NCBI GenBank assembly: GCA_027315315.1
Contig: DAHUYG010000061.1
Location: 1-49,375 of the forward strand
Length of the DNA stretch: 49,375 nucleotides
From: Acidimicrobiaceae bacterium
GTDB lineage: Bacteria > Actinomycetota > Acidimicrobiia > Acidimicrobiales > RAAP-2
Direction: 5' to 3'
The position numbers and the translations under genes are program-made. This document shows, piece by piece, positions 32,752-40,282 of this stretch (position 1 is the stretch's first letter; each line of letters starts with the position of its first letter). The notes beneath the pieces were generated by a model, which was not told the origin of the DNA, made no database searches, and saw only the letters and a list, made by a program, of their open reading frames with translations.

Positions 32752-32934
32752 GTGCAGACCGAGTACGAACCGGTGCTCGAGCAGGCCGATGCGGTGCTCG
32801 ACGAGGTCGACGCAGCGCTCGTCCGCCTGGCCGACGGCGTCTACGGAGTCTGTGCCAGCTGCGGGGAGCGCATCGCCGACGAGCGGCTCGCCGCAGCGCC
32901 GACGGCACGCACCTGCGGCCTGCACGCAGGCTGA
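32752..32934 (+). CDS. DksA/TraR-type zinc-finger protein
   Basis: This 60-residue protein has an N-terminal helix (VLEQADAVLDEVDAALVRLADG) and the DksA/TraR zinc-finger core YGVCASCGERIADERLAAAP. The second ligand pair reads CGLH, so the finger is CxxC...CxxH rather than four cysteines. DksA proteins bind RNA polymerase through a coiled coil with a DxxDxA tip. Only a single short helix precedes the finger here, so a DksA-like effect on transcription is uncertain. It is convergent with sodN. Confidence 0.75.
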   Translation: MQTEYEPVLEQADAVLDEVDAALVRLADGVYGVCASCGERIADERLAAAPTARTCGLHAG

Positions 32935-32944
32935 GCCGGGGCTC
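32933..32944. terminator. Short hairpin between the zinc-finger gene and sodN
   Basis: GAGCC and GGCTC pair around a GG centre. The dyad begins within the TGA stop of the zinc-finger gene and ends one base before the sodN stop. It may be a weak bidirectional terminator without a T-tract. Confidence 0.35.
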
Positions 32945-33361
32945 CTACTTCTTGGTCTCCCAGAAGACCTCGGCGATCTTGTCGATCTCGTCGAGCAGGC
33001 GCTGGCCGACCGCCTCGTCGTTGGTCTTCTTGGCCTCGCCGGCCGACTTGGTGGCCTTCCAGAACATCTCGTGGAGTTCGGGGTGCTTCTCCAGGTGCTC
33101 GGGCTTGAAGTAGTCGGTCCACAGCACCCAGAGATGGTGCTTGACGAGGTCGGCCCGCTCCTCCTTGATGGAGATCGCCCGCTGGCGGAAGTCCGGGTCG
33201 TCCGAGGCGTTGTGCTTCTCTTGGATGGCCTTCACGGACTGGGCCTCGATCCGGGCCTGGGCCGGGTCGTAGACACCGCAGGGCAGGTCGCAATGCGCGA
33301 ACACGGTCGCGGGCGGGGCGATCCGGTCCATCGTGCGGAGCAGCCGGTCGATCATGGACAT
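32945..33361 (-). CDS. sodN: Nickel superoxide dismutase precursor
   Basis: This nickel-containing superoxide dismutase is made as a propeptide form of 138 residues. The mature N-terminus begins HCDLPCGVYDPAQARIEA at residue 23, giving the nickel hook ligands His1, Cys2 and Cys6, with Tyr9 nearby. The 22-residue propeptide is short, as in Streptomyces-type SodN. GGGAG precedes the start. A possible -10, TAAGGT, lies on the minus strand at 33436-33441, giving a leader of about 70 bases, unlike the leaderless genes around it. Its maturation protease sodX is encoded divergently 95 bases away. No Nur-like regulator gene is seen here. Confidence 0.95.
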   Translation of the reverse strand: MSMIDRLLRTMDRIAPPATVFAHCDLPCGVYDPAQARIEAQSVKAIQEKHNASDDPDFRQRAISIKEERADLVKHHLWVLWTDYFKPEHLEKHPELHEMFWKATKSAGEAKKTNDEAVGQRLLDEIDKIAEVFWETKK

Positions 33362-33455
33362 CTTTGGGACTCCCTTCGGGGGTTGATGATCGGGGTCCCA
33401 CGGTGAAAGGTGAGTCTCCCGTGGTCCTCGGTCCCACCTTACCCAGCGCCGCGAA

Positions 33456-33902
33456 GTGAAAAAAGCAGACCCACCAGGCACGACGTCCCGGCGGGGCCTT
33501 GCCCGGTGCCTGGTCGGGGTCGCCGCAGCTTCGCTCGCCGCCTGCATCGCGCTGACCCGCGTGGTCGTCGCAGGCGACAGCATGCGACCGACGCTCGAGG
33601 CGGGCGACCGCCTGTTGGTGCTGCGCGTCGGCCATCGCCATCTGCTCCCCCCCGGTGCGGTGGCGACGATCGGCGATCCGCGGGCCGGGGAAGCTCGCAC
33701 GCTCGTCAAGCGGATCGTCGCGCTGCACGACGGGATGCTCGAGGTGCGCGGCGACAACCCGGTCGCCAGCACCGACAGCCGGGACTTCGGTCCCGTCGCA
33801 CGCTCGCAGGTCACGGGCAGGGTCCTCTACCGCTACGGCCCCCGCTCGCGGGCCGGCTTCGTGCGGTCCTCGCCACCGGGCCCCGGTACCCTCGACCCGT
33901 GA
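33456..33902 (+). CDS. sodX: Nickel-type superoxide dismutase maturation protease (signal-peptidase-like)
   Basis: This 148-residue S26-family protease should remove the SodN propeptide. An N-terminal hydrophobic segment (about residues 16-34) is followed by GDSMRPTL with catalytic Ser42 and TLVKRIVAL with general-base Lys85, the Ser-Lys dyad of signal peptidases. Divergent placement next to sodN makes the assignment firm. The GTG start at 33456 has no good ribosome site. The stop overlaps the GTG of an XRE regulator by four bases. Confidence 0.92.
   Translation: MKKADPPGTTSRRGLARCLVGVAAASLAACIALTRVVVAGDSMRPTLEAGDRLLVLRVGHRHLLPPGAVATIGDPRAGEARTLVKRIVALHDGMLEVRGDNPVASTDSRDFGPVARSQVTGRVLYRYGPRSRAGFVRSSPPGPGTLDP
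33887..33892 (+). promoter_or_regulatory. Putative internal -10 element (TACCCT) for the XRE regulator, inside sodX
   Basis: TACCCT near the end of sodX is followed by six bases and the GTG at 33899. The XRE gene may thus have its own leaderless promoter in addition to coupling with sodX. Confidence 0.45.
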
Positions 33903-34282
33903 CCGGGGACCCCTCCCGCCGCTGGCTCGACCTGGGCGAGTTCATCCGCCAGCAGCGCGGCTCGGCCCGTCTGTCGTTGCGCCGACTGTCCGAGCTGGCC
34001 GGCATCTCGAACCCCTACCTGAGCCAGATCGAGCGGGGGCTGCGCAAGCCGTCGGCCGAGATCCTTCAGCAGATCGCGCGGGCGCTCCGGATCTCAGCCG
34101 AGACCCTGTACGTGCAGGCGGGCATGCTCGAGCCGCGCCTCGACGCCGAGGACCTCACAAGCCGGATCCTCTCGGACCCCCACATCTCGGAGGACCAGAA
34201 GCAGGCCCTCGTCCAGATCTACCTGTCGTTCCGCCGGGAGCACGACGCCCAGGAGACCGCCCCGAGGGGCGAGCAGGGCTGA
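33899..34282 (+). CDS. XRE-family transcriptional regulator
   Basis: In this 127-residue regulator the helix-turn-helix spans about residues 10-72: SLRRLSELAGISNPYLSQIE is the DNA-binding core, followed by RGLRKPSAEILQQIARALRI. The C-terminal LSDPHISEDQKQALVQIYLSF is typical of a common actinobacterial group of XRE regulators. Targets are unknown. Coupling to sodX by a GTGA overlap suggests, but does not prove, a role with nickel superoxide dismutase. A hairpin (34287-34304) ends the transcript before mshA. Confidence 0.85.
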   Translation: MTGDPSRRWLDLGEFIRQQRGSARLSLRRLSELAGISNPYLSQIERGLRKPSAEILQQIARALRISAETLYVQAGMLEPRLDAEDLTSRILSDPHISEDQKQALVQIYLSFRREHDAQETAPRGEQG

Positions 34283-34286
34283 GTCG

Positions 34287-34304
34287 CGCCCCGGACCAGG
34301 GGCG
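34287..34304. terminator. Hairpin between the XRE gene and mshA
   Basis: CGCCCC and GGGGCG pair around a six-base loop, five bases after the XRE stop codon. No T-tract follows. Confidence 0.45.
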
Positions 34305-34316
34305 GGGGGGCACCGG

Positions 34317-34322
34317 TAGGCT
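34317..34322 (+). promoter_or_regulatory. Putative -10 element (TAGGCT) for mshA
   Basis: TAGGCT is followed by nine bases and the ATG at 34332. The same hexamer stands before hemB. Confidence 0.5.
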
Positions 34323-34331
34323 CAAAGCCCC

Positions 34332-35603
34332 ATGCGTCGGCTCGCGATCTTGTCGCTGCACACCTCGCCGCTGGCCCAGCCGGGCACCGGCGACAGCGGT
34401 GGGATGAACGTCTACGTGCGCGAGCTGGCGGCCGCCATCGCCCGCTCGGGAGCCGACTGCGACGTGTTCACCCGGGCCTCCTCGCCCGAGCAACCGGCGG
34501 TCATCGAGGTCGAGCCGGGCCTGCGCGTCCACCACGTGCGCGCCGGGATCCCGGCGCCGATGCCCAAGGAGGCGCTGGTCGACGTGGTGAGCGAGTTCAC
34601 CGACCGCGTCCTCGGGGTGATGACCTCGCCGAGCGGGCTGCGCCTGAGCGATGACGAAGGCGGGCCCTTCGAGGCGGTGCACGCGAACTATTGGCTCTCG
34701 GGCCTGGCCGGGCACACGATCAAGCACGAGCTCGACCTGCCCCTCATGAGCACCTTCCACACCCTCGACCGGGTGAAGGCGGAGGCGGGCCCAGAAGAGG
34801 TGGAGTCCGACATGCTGCATCGGCGCGCCGAGGCCGAGGCCGCGATCATCGCGTGCTCCGACGCGGTGCTCGCCTCGTGCAGCGTCGAGGCGGACCAGAT
34901 CGTCTCCCTCTACGGCGCCGACCCCGGCCGCGTCCGCATCGTGCCGCTCGGGGTCGACCATGCCTACTTCGCCCCTGGAGACCGGGCCCAGGCCCGCCAC
35001 TCGCTCGGGCTCCCGGCGTCGGGTCCGCTCCTCCTCTTCGTCGGGCGCATCCAGCCCCTGAAGGGCGCCGACGTCGCGCTGCGGGTGCTCTCGGAGCTCG
35101 ACCGGGTCTCGGGCGACCTCCCCGCCACCCTCGTCGTGGTGGGCGGCCCGAGCGGGCCGCGCGGCGAGGACTCCTACGAAGCCCTCGTCCGCCTCGTCGA
35201 CGGGCTCGGACTCGCCGGCCGGGTCCGTCTCGTGCCGCCCCAGCCCCACGAGGTGATCTCGACCTACTACCGGGCGGCCGACGTGTGCCTCGTGCCGAGC
35301 CGATCGGAGTCCTTCGGCCTTGTGGCGCTCGAGGCGGCGGCGTGCGGCACGCCGGTCGTCGCATCGGCCGTCGGTGGCCTCACCACGCTCGTCGACCACG
35401 GCGCGACCGGCTTCCTCGTCGAGGGCCGCGACCCCGCCGCCTTCGCAGCGGCCGCCGCCCGGATCCTCGAGGACCCGGTGCTCGCGGCGGGCATGGCCGA
35501 GCGCTCGGCGGCCCGGGCGCTCGGCTACAGCTGGCGCGAGGCGGCGGACCGGCTCGCCTCGCTGCACGACGAGCTGGCCGCCGGCCACCTCGTCCAGTGT
35601 TGA
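34332..35603 (+). CDS. mshA: D-inositol-3-phosphate glycosyltransferase (mycothiol biosynthesis)
   Basis: This 423-residue GT-B, GT4-family enzyme transfers GlcNAc from UDP-GlcNAc to 1L-myo-inositol-1-phosphate, the first step of mycothiol synthesis. The N-terminal signature SLHTSPLAQPGTGDSGGMNV (residues 8-27) is specific to MshA. VHANYWLSG and STFHTLDRVKAEAG follow. The C-terminal UDP-sugar site has VGRIQPLKGADVAL and PSRSESFGLVALEAAACGTPVV with the catalytic E-x7-E pattern. Its presence indicates a mycothiol-based thiol buffer. A ybjN-like gene follows, as in many actinobacteria. Confidence 0.95.
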   Translation: MRRLAILSLHTSPLAQPGTGDSGGMNVYVRELAAAIARSGADCDVFTRASSPEQPAVIEVEPGLRVHHVRAGIPAPMPKEALVDVVSEFTDRVLGVMTSPSGLRLSDDEGGPFEAVHANYWLSGLAGHTIKHELDLPLMSTFHTLDRVKAEAGPEEVESDMLHRRAEAEAAIIACSDAVLASCSVEADQIVSLYGADPGRVRIVPLGVDHAYFAPGDRAQARHSLGLPASGPLLLFVGRIQPLKGADVALRVLSELDRVSGDLPATLVVVGGPSGPRGEDSYEALVRLVDGLGLAGRVRLVPPQPHEVISTYYRAADVCLVPSRSESFGLVALEAAACGTPVVASAVGGLTTLVDHGATGFLVEGRDPAAFAAAAARILEDPVLAAGMAERSAARALGYSWREAADRLASLHDELAAGHLVQC

Positions 35604-35633
35604 CCCCGCCGGCCCCGGGGCGCTGAGTCCGCG

Positions 35634-36146
35634 GTGCCCGTCGCCGACCTGCCCGAGGAGGACGAACGCACCGCGGCGGTGGCCGCCATCGACGAGTGGT
35701 CGGCGAGGGAGCTCTCCCGTGGCGAGGCGCTCGTCGCAGCCGAGCGGCAGGACGTGACGGACCGCACCGCGACGCACCGCTGGTACATGCGCTTCAAGGG
35801 CGAAGAGAAGGACTTCATCACGGTCTGGCTCACGCTCAACCAGCGGACCCTCCACCACGAGGCGCAGTTCATGCCCGCCCCCGAGGAGAACAAGGAGGCG
35901 GTCTTCTCGTACCTGCTCCGCCGCAACGCCGACCTCTACGGGATGTCGTTCTGCCTCGGACCGGAGGACGCCGTCTATCTGGTCGGCCGGGTGGCGGCGG
36001 CCGAGGTCGACGACGACGAGCTCGATCGCATCACGGGGTCCTCGATCCACTACGTCGACGAGCACTTCCCGACCGCCATGACCCTCGGCTACCCGAAGCT
36101 CTACCGTCGCCGGCCCAGGCGGGGAGGCGGGGCCTCGAGCAGTTAG
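35634..36146 (+). CDS. YbjN-domain protein
   Basis: This 170-residue protein of the YbjN (type III secretion chaperone-like fold) family has RWYMRFKGEEKDFITVWLTLN, YLLRRNADLYGMSFCLG and VYLVGRV. The family has no proven enzyme activity. It is regularly found next to mshA in actinobacteria, so a link to mycothiol metabolism or redox stress is often suggested. The GTG start at 35634 lies 30 bases after mshA. The last 20 residues are Arg/Gly/Ser rich. Its stop TAG lies within the putative -10 of proC. Confidence 0.8.
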   Translation: MPVADLPEEDERTAAVAAIDEWSARELSRGEALVAAERQDVTDRTATHRWYMRFKGEEKDFITVWLTLNQRTLHHEAQFMPAPEENKEAVFSYLLRRNADLYGMSFCLGPEDAVYLVGRVAAAEVDDDELDRITGSSIHYVDEHFPTAMTLGYPKLYRRRPRRGGGASSS

Positions 36147-36149
36147 CCT
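36144..36149 (+). promoter_or_regulatory. Putative -10 element (TAGCCT) for proC
   Basis: TAGCCT is followed by six bases and the GTG at 36156. The hexamer includes the stop codon TAG of the ybjN-like gene. Confidence 0.55.
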
Positions 36150-36155
36150 GCTGCG

Positions 36156-36962
36156 GTGCCGGTCAAGCTCCACGTCATCGGGGGAGGGCGCAGCGGCGGC
36201 GCACTCGTGTCGGGCCTCCTCGCGAGGGGCTGGGCCGGCCCGGGCGACATCGCCGTCGTGGAGCCCTCAGCGCGTCGTCGCGACGATCTCGCCGTCCTGC
36301 ACCCAGGCCTCGGGCTCCTGGAGCTGGCGGAGCCCGACTCGGTCGCCCCCGACGGGGGCGCCGTCCTCGCGGTCAAGCCCGACGTCGCCGAGTCGGTCTG
36401 CGCGACCAGCGGGCACGCCCGCCCGCCGAGGCTCCTCTCGGTCGTCGCCGGCCTGTCCACCGACCGGCTGGAGGCGGCGCTGCCCGACGAGACCGTGGTG
36501 ATCCGGGCGATGCCCACCACCCCGATCCTGGTCGGGGCGGGCGTGTCGGTCATCTCGGGGGGGAGCCGGGCCACCGCCGCCGATCTCGACTGGGCCGAGG
36601 GCGTGCTCAGCGCGGTGGGCACGGTCCTGCGGCTCCCCGAGCGCCTGTTGCACGCGGTCACCGGTCTGTCGGGGTCGGGCCCCGCCTACGTGCTCCTCGT
36701 GGCCGAGGCACTGATCGAGGCCGGCGTCACGGCCGGCCTCAGCCGGGACGACAGCCGCACGCTCGTCACCCAGACGCTTCTCGGCTCGGCCCGTCTCATG
36801 GCTGAGACCGGCGAGTCGCCCGAGCGGCTCCGCGCCGACATCACCTCCCCGGGCGGCACGACCGCCGCAGGGTTGCGGACCCTCGAGGCGCGCGCCGTCC
36901 GCTCGGCGTTCATCGAGGCGGTCGCCTCGGCGACGGAGCGGTCGCGCCAGCTCGGTCACTGA
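36156..36962 (+). CDS. proC: Pyrroline-5-carboxylate reductase
   Basis: This 268-residue enzyme reduces 1-pyrroline-5-carboxylate to L-proline with NAD(P)H. The N-terminal Rossmann motif is VIGGGRSGGALVSGLL, and AVKPD and VIRAMPTTPILVGAGVSVI mark the cofactor and substrate region. The C-terminal signature GLSGSGPAYVLLVAEALIEAGVTAGL and DITSPGGTTAAGLRTLE is diagnostic of ProC. The length is typical. A BldC-like gene follows, a pairing common in actinobacteria. Confidence 0.93.
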   Translation: MPVKLHVIGGGRSGGALVSGLLARGWAGPGDIAVVEPSARRRDDLAVLHPGLGLLELAEPDSVAPDGGAVLAVKPDVAESVCATSGHARPPRLLSVVAGLSTDRLEAALPDETVVIRAMPTTPILVGAGVSVISGGSRATAADLDWAEGVLSAVGTVLRLPERLLHAVTGLSGSGPAYVLLVAEALIEAGVTAGLSRDDSRTLVTQTLLGSARLMAETGESPERLRADITSPGGTTAAGLRTLEARAVRSAFIEAVASATERSRQLGH

Positions 36963-36984
36963 GGCGCCGAGCGGCGCGTCGGCG

Positions 36985-36990
36985 TAATGT
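36985..36990 (+). promoter_or_regulatory. Putative -10 element (TAATGT) for the BldC-like gene
   Basis: TAATGT lies 25 bases before the ATG at 37016, leaving room for a short leader with the ribosome site GGAAGGGGG. This gene therefore differs from its leaderless neighbours. Confidence 0.45.
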
Positions 36991-37015
36991 CGCGACCTCT
37001 CGGAAGGGGGACGCC

Positions 37016-37216
37016 ATGGACGAGTCGAACCAGGGGTTGGCGACGCCTTTGCTGACCGTGAGCGAGGTGGCCCAGTCACTTCGGGTCTCCAACATGACGG
37101 TCTACCGGCTGGTGTCTGCGGGAGAGCTCCCCGCGGTGCGCGTCGGCCGGTCGGTGCGCCTGCGCGCCGAGGACGTCGAGTCCTATCTGAGCGGCAGGCT
37201 GATCAAGGCGGGCTGA
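37016..37216 (+). CDS. BldC-like helix-turn-helix DNA-binding protein
   Basis: This 66-residue protein is a single MerR/excisionase-type domain: LLTVSEVAQSLRVSNMTVYR is the helix-turn-helix and LPAVRVGRSVRLRAEDVESYL the wing. It is close in size to BldC of Streptomyces, which binds DNA as head-to-tail oligomers and controls development. Its regulon here is unknown. The strong Shine-Dalgarno sequence suggests high translation. It sits five bases before the SAM hydrolase gene. Confidence 0.85.
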   Translation: MDESNQGLATPLLTVSEVAQSLRVSNMTVYRLVSAGELPAVRVGRSVRLRAEDVESYLSGRLIKAG

Positions 37217-37221
37217 GCGCG

Positions 37222-38073
37222 GTGCCGGGTGAGGTCCCCGACACCGTCTTCTTCCTCTCCGACTACGGCAACCGCGACGAGTTCGCAGGCGTCGTGCGGG
37301 CGGTGCTCCGGCGGCTCGCTCCATCGGTCGCAGTCATCGACCTCACTCACGAGGTCCCCCCCTTCGACGTCGGCGCGGGCGCCCGCACGCTGCAACGCGC
37401 AGTGCCACATCTCGGCGACGGAGTCGTGCTCGGGGTGGTCGACCCGGGGGTCGGCTCGACCCGCCGGGGCGTCGCGATCGGGGTCGCCGACGCGCAGTGC
37501 CGGCGGTTCTACGTCGGGCCGGACAACGGCCTGCTTCTCCCGGCCGCCGAGGCCGAGGGTGCGACGCTCGAGGCGGTCCAGCTGCCCGGGCCGCCGGCCG
37601 ACCCCGGCGCTGCGACCTTCGACGGCCGCGACGTCTTCGCGCCGGCCGCCGCCGCCCTCGCCACCGGTGCGGCCCTGTCGGCGGTCGGCCAGCCGATCAA
37701 TCCGACCTCCCTCGTGCGGCTCCTCCTCCCGACGTCGCGCCACTCGGTCCTCTCCGACGGGCGGCGGGTCCGGTGGTGCCAGGTGGACTGGGTCGACCAC
37801 TTCGGCAACCTCCAGCTGAGCGCCACGCCGAGCGGTGACGATCCCGACGCGTTCGCGCTCAGCTGGCCCGAGGACGCCGGTGCCGCGCCGGTGGGTGTCG
37901 CCGGCCGCATGGTGCGGCGAGTCCGGGCCTTCGCCGAGTTGCGCCACGACGAGCTCGGCGTGATCGTCGACGCCAACGGGCGCCTCGCGCTCGTCGTGCG
38001 CGAGGGATCGGCCTCCGGCCTCCTCGGCATCGGCACCGGTGCGGTGGTCGGCCTCGCCGAGCCGCCGACGTGA
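37222..38073 (+). CDS. SAM hydroxide adenosyltransferase (DUF62 family)
   Basis: This 283-residue protein is of the SAM hydrolase/chlorinase/fluorinase family. Most bacterial members split S-adenosylmethionine to adenosine and methionine with hydroxide. It has LSDYGNRDEFAGVVRAVL with the SAM-binding Asp, IDLTHEVPPFDVGAGARTL, VDPGVGSTRRGVAI and FYVGPDNGLL, all family landmarks, and the C-terminal beta-barrel has VDWVDHFGNLQLSA. The 23-residue insertion loop of true fluorinases is not evident, so halogenation is unlikely. It probably shares a transcript with the BldC-like gene. Confidence 0.88.
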   Translation: MPGEVPDTVFFLSDYGNRDEFAGVVRAVLRRLAPSVAVIDLTHEVPPFDVGAGARTLQRAVPHLGDGVVLGVVDPGVGSTRRGVAIGVADAQCRRFYVGPDNGLLLPAAEAEGATLEAVQLPGPPADPGAATFDGRDVFAPAAAALATGAALSAVGQPINPTSLVRLLLPTSRHSVLSDGRRVRWCQVDWVDHFGNLQLSATPSGDDPDAFALSWPEDAGAAPVGVAGRMVRRVRAFAELRHDELGVIVDANGRLALVVREGSASGLLGIGTGAVVGLAEPPT

Positions 38074-38097
38074 TCCCGGGCGAGGCCGCCCGGGATC
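38072..38097 (+). terminator. Hairpin starting in the stop codon of the SAM hydrolase gene
   Basis: GATCCCGGGCG and CGCCCGGGATC are perfect complements with a four-base loop. The left arm begins at the second base of the TGA stop codon. No T-tract follows. It separates this gene from the cyclase-fusion gene. Confidence 0.6.
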
Positions 38098-38113
38098 GGG
38101 CAGGCTGGGGGGC

Positions 38114-39433
38114 ATGACCGGCCGACCGGGTTCAGGTGGGGATCGCAGGCCCGAGCTGCGCGTCTCGGAGGAAGAGCGCGACGAGGTCGCGGCGCGCCTG
38201 GCCAAGTTCTGCAGCGAGGGCCGGCTCACCCTGGAGGAGTTCTCCGAGCGCGTCGAGGTGGTGCTGGCGGCGCGGACGCGCGGCGAGCTCGACGAGGTGC
38301 TGGCCGACCTGCCCTCGGGCGAGGTGGCACCCTACGAGAGCCGCCTCCCCACCTCGGGCTGGCTCGTGTCGTGCATGTCCTCGACGACCCGCCGGGGTCG
38401 CTGGCGACCGCGCCAGAAGCTGCGTGCCCTGTCGATCATGGGCAGCATCGACCTCGACCTGCGCAACGCCGAGATCGACACCCCCGAGCTCACCATCAAT
38501 GCGTGGTCGATCATGGGCAGCATCCGGGTGACTGTGCCCGAGGGCGTGGCGGTCCACCTGAGCGGTGTGAACATCATGGGCGACAAGTCCCAGAAGGTCT
38601 CCGACGCGGCGCTGTTGCCCGGCGCGCCGCTCATCAAGGTGCGCGCGGTGCCGATCATGGGTTCCGTCCTGGTGCGCTCGCGCCGCTCGAGGCCAAAGCT
38701 CGGTGAGGACATCCGCTCGGCGGTCGAGGCACGGGTGCGCGAGCACGTGGAGCGCCTCCCCTGGGCGCGCTCGACGGGCAACCCGCAGCGCGGCCGCCAG
38801 CCGGGCGCCGGGCCCATAGACGCGCGCGAGGCGCTCGCGCTCGCCGGTCAGATCCTCGACCAGTTGTTCCCGCGCCCCGAGGGGCGCGGGGCCGGGTCGG
38901 GCGCGGGGGGTCCGGTGGCGCCCCCGCACGGCACGGTGACCATCCAGTTCTGCGACGTCTCGGGCTTCACCGAGATGACCGAGCGCCTGGGCGACGTCGA
39001 GTGCCAGCGGATGCTCGGCACCTACTTCGAGATCGTGCGCGAGCAGGTGCGGGCCCACGGCGGCTACGAGGTGAAGTGCCACGCCGACGAGGCGATGGTG
39101 GCCTTCGGGGGGGCCGGGCAGGCGGTGCGTTGCTCGATCGATATCCAGCGGGCGCTCGGCCGCTACAACGCCGAGCACTCGGACCGTCCGATCCGGGCCC
39201 ACATCGGGCTCCACACGGGCGAGGCGATCCAAGACGGCGGTGACTTCCTCGGCCGCACCGTGATCCTCGCCAGCCGGATCACCGACGCAGCGGCCGCCGA
39301 CGAGATCCTCGTCTCCTCGGTGCTGCGCGAGCTGACGGCCGCCCACGAGGACCTGCGCTTCGGCGAGGGCCGGACGGTGAGCCTCCAGGGCCTGGCCGAC
39401 TCCCAGTTGCTCTTCCCGGTCCTCTGGAGCTGA
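38114..39433 (+). CDS. DUF1707 / LiaF-like beta-repeat / class III nucleotidyl cyclase fusion
   Basis: This 439-residue protein has three parts. Residues 13-66 form a DUF1707 domain (ELRVSEEERDEVAARLAKFC...LDEVLADLP). Residues 105-200 form a beta-repeat region with four IMG turns (SIMGSIDL, SIMGSIRV, NIMGDKSQ, PIMGSVLV), as in LiaF-like cell-wall-stress proteins. Residues 275-439 form a class III nucleotidyl cyclase domain. In the cyclase, FCDVSGFTEMTERLGD has the first metal Asp and YEVKCHADEAMVAF the second Asp and a Lys. The transition-state Asn is replaced in GRTVILASRI, where Ile stands in its place. No membrane segment is seen. The role may be envelope-stress sensing coupled to cyclic nucleotide signalling. 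Cyclase activity is uncertain. Confidence 0.85.
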   Translation: MTGRPGSGGDRRPELRVSEEERDEVAARLAKFCSEGRLTLEEFSERVEVVLAARTRGELDEVLADLPSGEVAPYESRLPTSGWLVSCMSSTTRRGRWRPRQKLRALSIMGSIDLDLRNAEIDTPELTINAWSIMGSIRVTVPEGVAVHLSGVNIMGDKSQKVSDAALLPGAPLIKVRAVPIMGSVLVRSRRSRPKLGEDIRSAVEARVREHVERLPWARSTGNPQRGRQPGAGPIDAREALALAGQILDQLFPRPEGRGAGSGAGGPVAPPHGTVTIQFCDVSGFTEMTERLGDVECQRMLGTYFEIVREQVRAHGGYEVKCHADEAMVAFGGAGQAVRCSIDIQRALGRYNAEHSDRPIRAHIGLHTGEAIQDGGDFLGRTVILASRITDAAAADEILVSSVLRELTAAHEDLRFGEGRTVSLQGLADSQLLFPVLWS

Positions 39434-39462
39434 TCGCCGGACCGACGGTCCCGGCGCGCAGG

Positions 39463-39468
39463 TACGAT
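39463..39468 (+). promoter_or_regulatory. Putative -10 element (TACGAT) for rex
   Basis: TACGAT is followed by six bases and the GTG at 39475. No Rex operator (TTGTGAA-type dyad) is recognisable around it. Confidence 0.55.
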
Positions 39469-39474
39469 CGTGTT

Positions 39475-40152
39475 GTGCCAGCTGAGCGGCCCGCGGGCCC
39501 GGGCCGGCGGATTCCTGAGGCCTCCGTGGTGCGCCTGCCCGTCTACCGGAGGATCCTCTCGGACCTCCTGGCCGAGGACCGCCGGACCGTCCACTCCGAG
39601 CAGCTGGCCGAGCTCGCGCAGGTGAACGCCGCCAAGGTGCGCAAGGACCTCTCGCTCCTCGGTTCCTTCGGCACCCGGGGCACCGGCTACGACGTGGGGT
39701 TCCTCCTGACTCAGATCGACCGGGCGCTCGGTGCCGAGGACGACTGGCCGGTCGTGATCGTCGGCATCGGGAACCTCGGCACCGCCCTCGTCAACTCGGA
39801 GGGCTTCAGCACCCGGGGGTTCCGGATCCTGGCCCTCTTCGACGCCGACCCGGCCGTGGTCGGCCGCGAGGTGGGCGGCCTGACGGTCCGGTCGATGGAC
39901 ACCCTCGGGGAGACCCCGGGCCTGGGCGACTCCGCGATCGGGGTGGTGGCCACGCCGGCCGGGGCGGCCCAGCAGGTGACCGACGCCCTGGTGGCGGTGG
40001 GCGTGCGGGCCATCTTGAACTTCGCCCCCCGGGTCCTCACGGTCCCTCCCCAGGTGCTCCTGCGCCACGTGGACCTCGGGACCGAGCTCCAGGTGCTCAG
40101 CTTCTTCCAGCTGCGCCGGCGGGCCGGCGAGCGCAGCCCGGCGGCCGGGTGA
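39475..40152 (+). CDS. rex: Redox-sensing transcriptional repressor Rex
   Basis: This 225-residue Rex repressor senses the NADH/NAD+ ratio. The N-terminal winged helix (residues 15-90) includes LPVYRRIL, SEQLAELAQVNAAKVRKDLSLLG and GTRGTGYDV, as in other Rex proteins. The C-terminal Rossmann domain has VVIVGIGNLGTALVNSEGF and ALFDADPAVVG for NADH binding, and a final domain-swapped helix is implied by LRRRAGERSP. Its place ahead of the heme genes and within about 8 kb of a complex I operon fits control of respiratory capacity. Confidence 0.93.
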   Translation: MPAERPAGPGRRIPEASVVRLPVYRRILSDLLAEDRRTVHSEQLAELAQVNAAKVRKDLSLLGSFGTRGTGYDVGFLLTQIDRALGAEDDWPVVIVGIGNLGTALVNSEGFSTRGFRILALFDADPAVVGREVGGLTVRSMDTLGETPGLGDSAIGVVATPAGAAQQVTDALVAVGVRAILNFAPRVLTVPPQVLLRHVDLGTELQVLSFFQLRRRAGERSPAAG

Positions 40153-40282
40153 GGGCTCGAGTGACTGGCGTGGTGGGGGCGCGACCGGCACACTGGACCG
40201 CGGCCGGGAGACCATCTTCGGCCGGGTGGACCGCAGGCCCGGGACCCGCCCAACGGCTCGACCACAGGAGGCCGGCCACGCC

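Noticed and set aside
37222..38073. Fluorinase or chlorinase for halometabolite synthesis
   Set aside because: The protein fits the common SAM hydrolase (DUF62) form. The fluorinase-specific insertion loop and a halometabolite gene cluster are absent.
40153..40282. Rex operator between rex and hemA
   Set aside because: No dyad resembling TTGTGAA-N4-TTCACAA was found in the gap or in the rex promoter, so I make no operator call.
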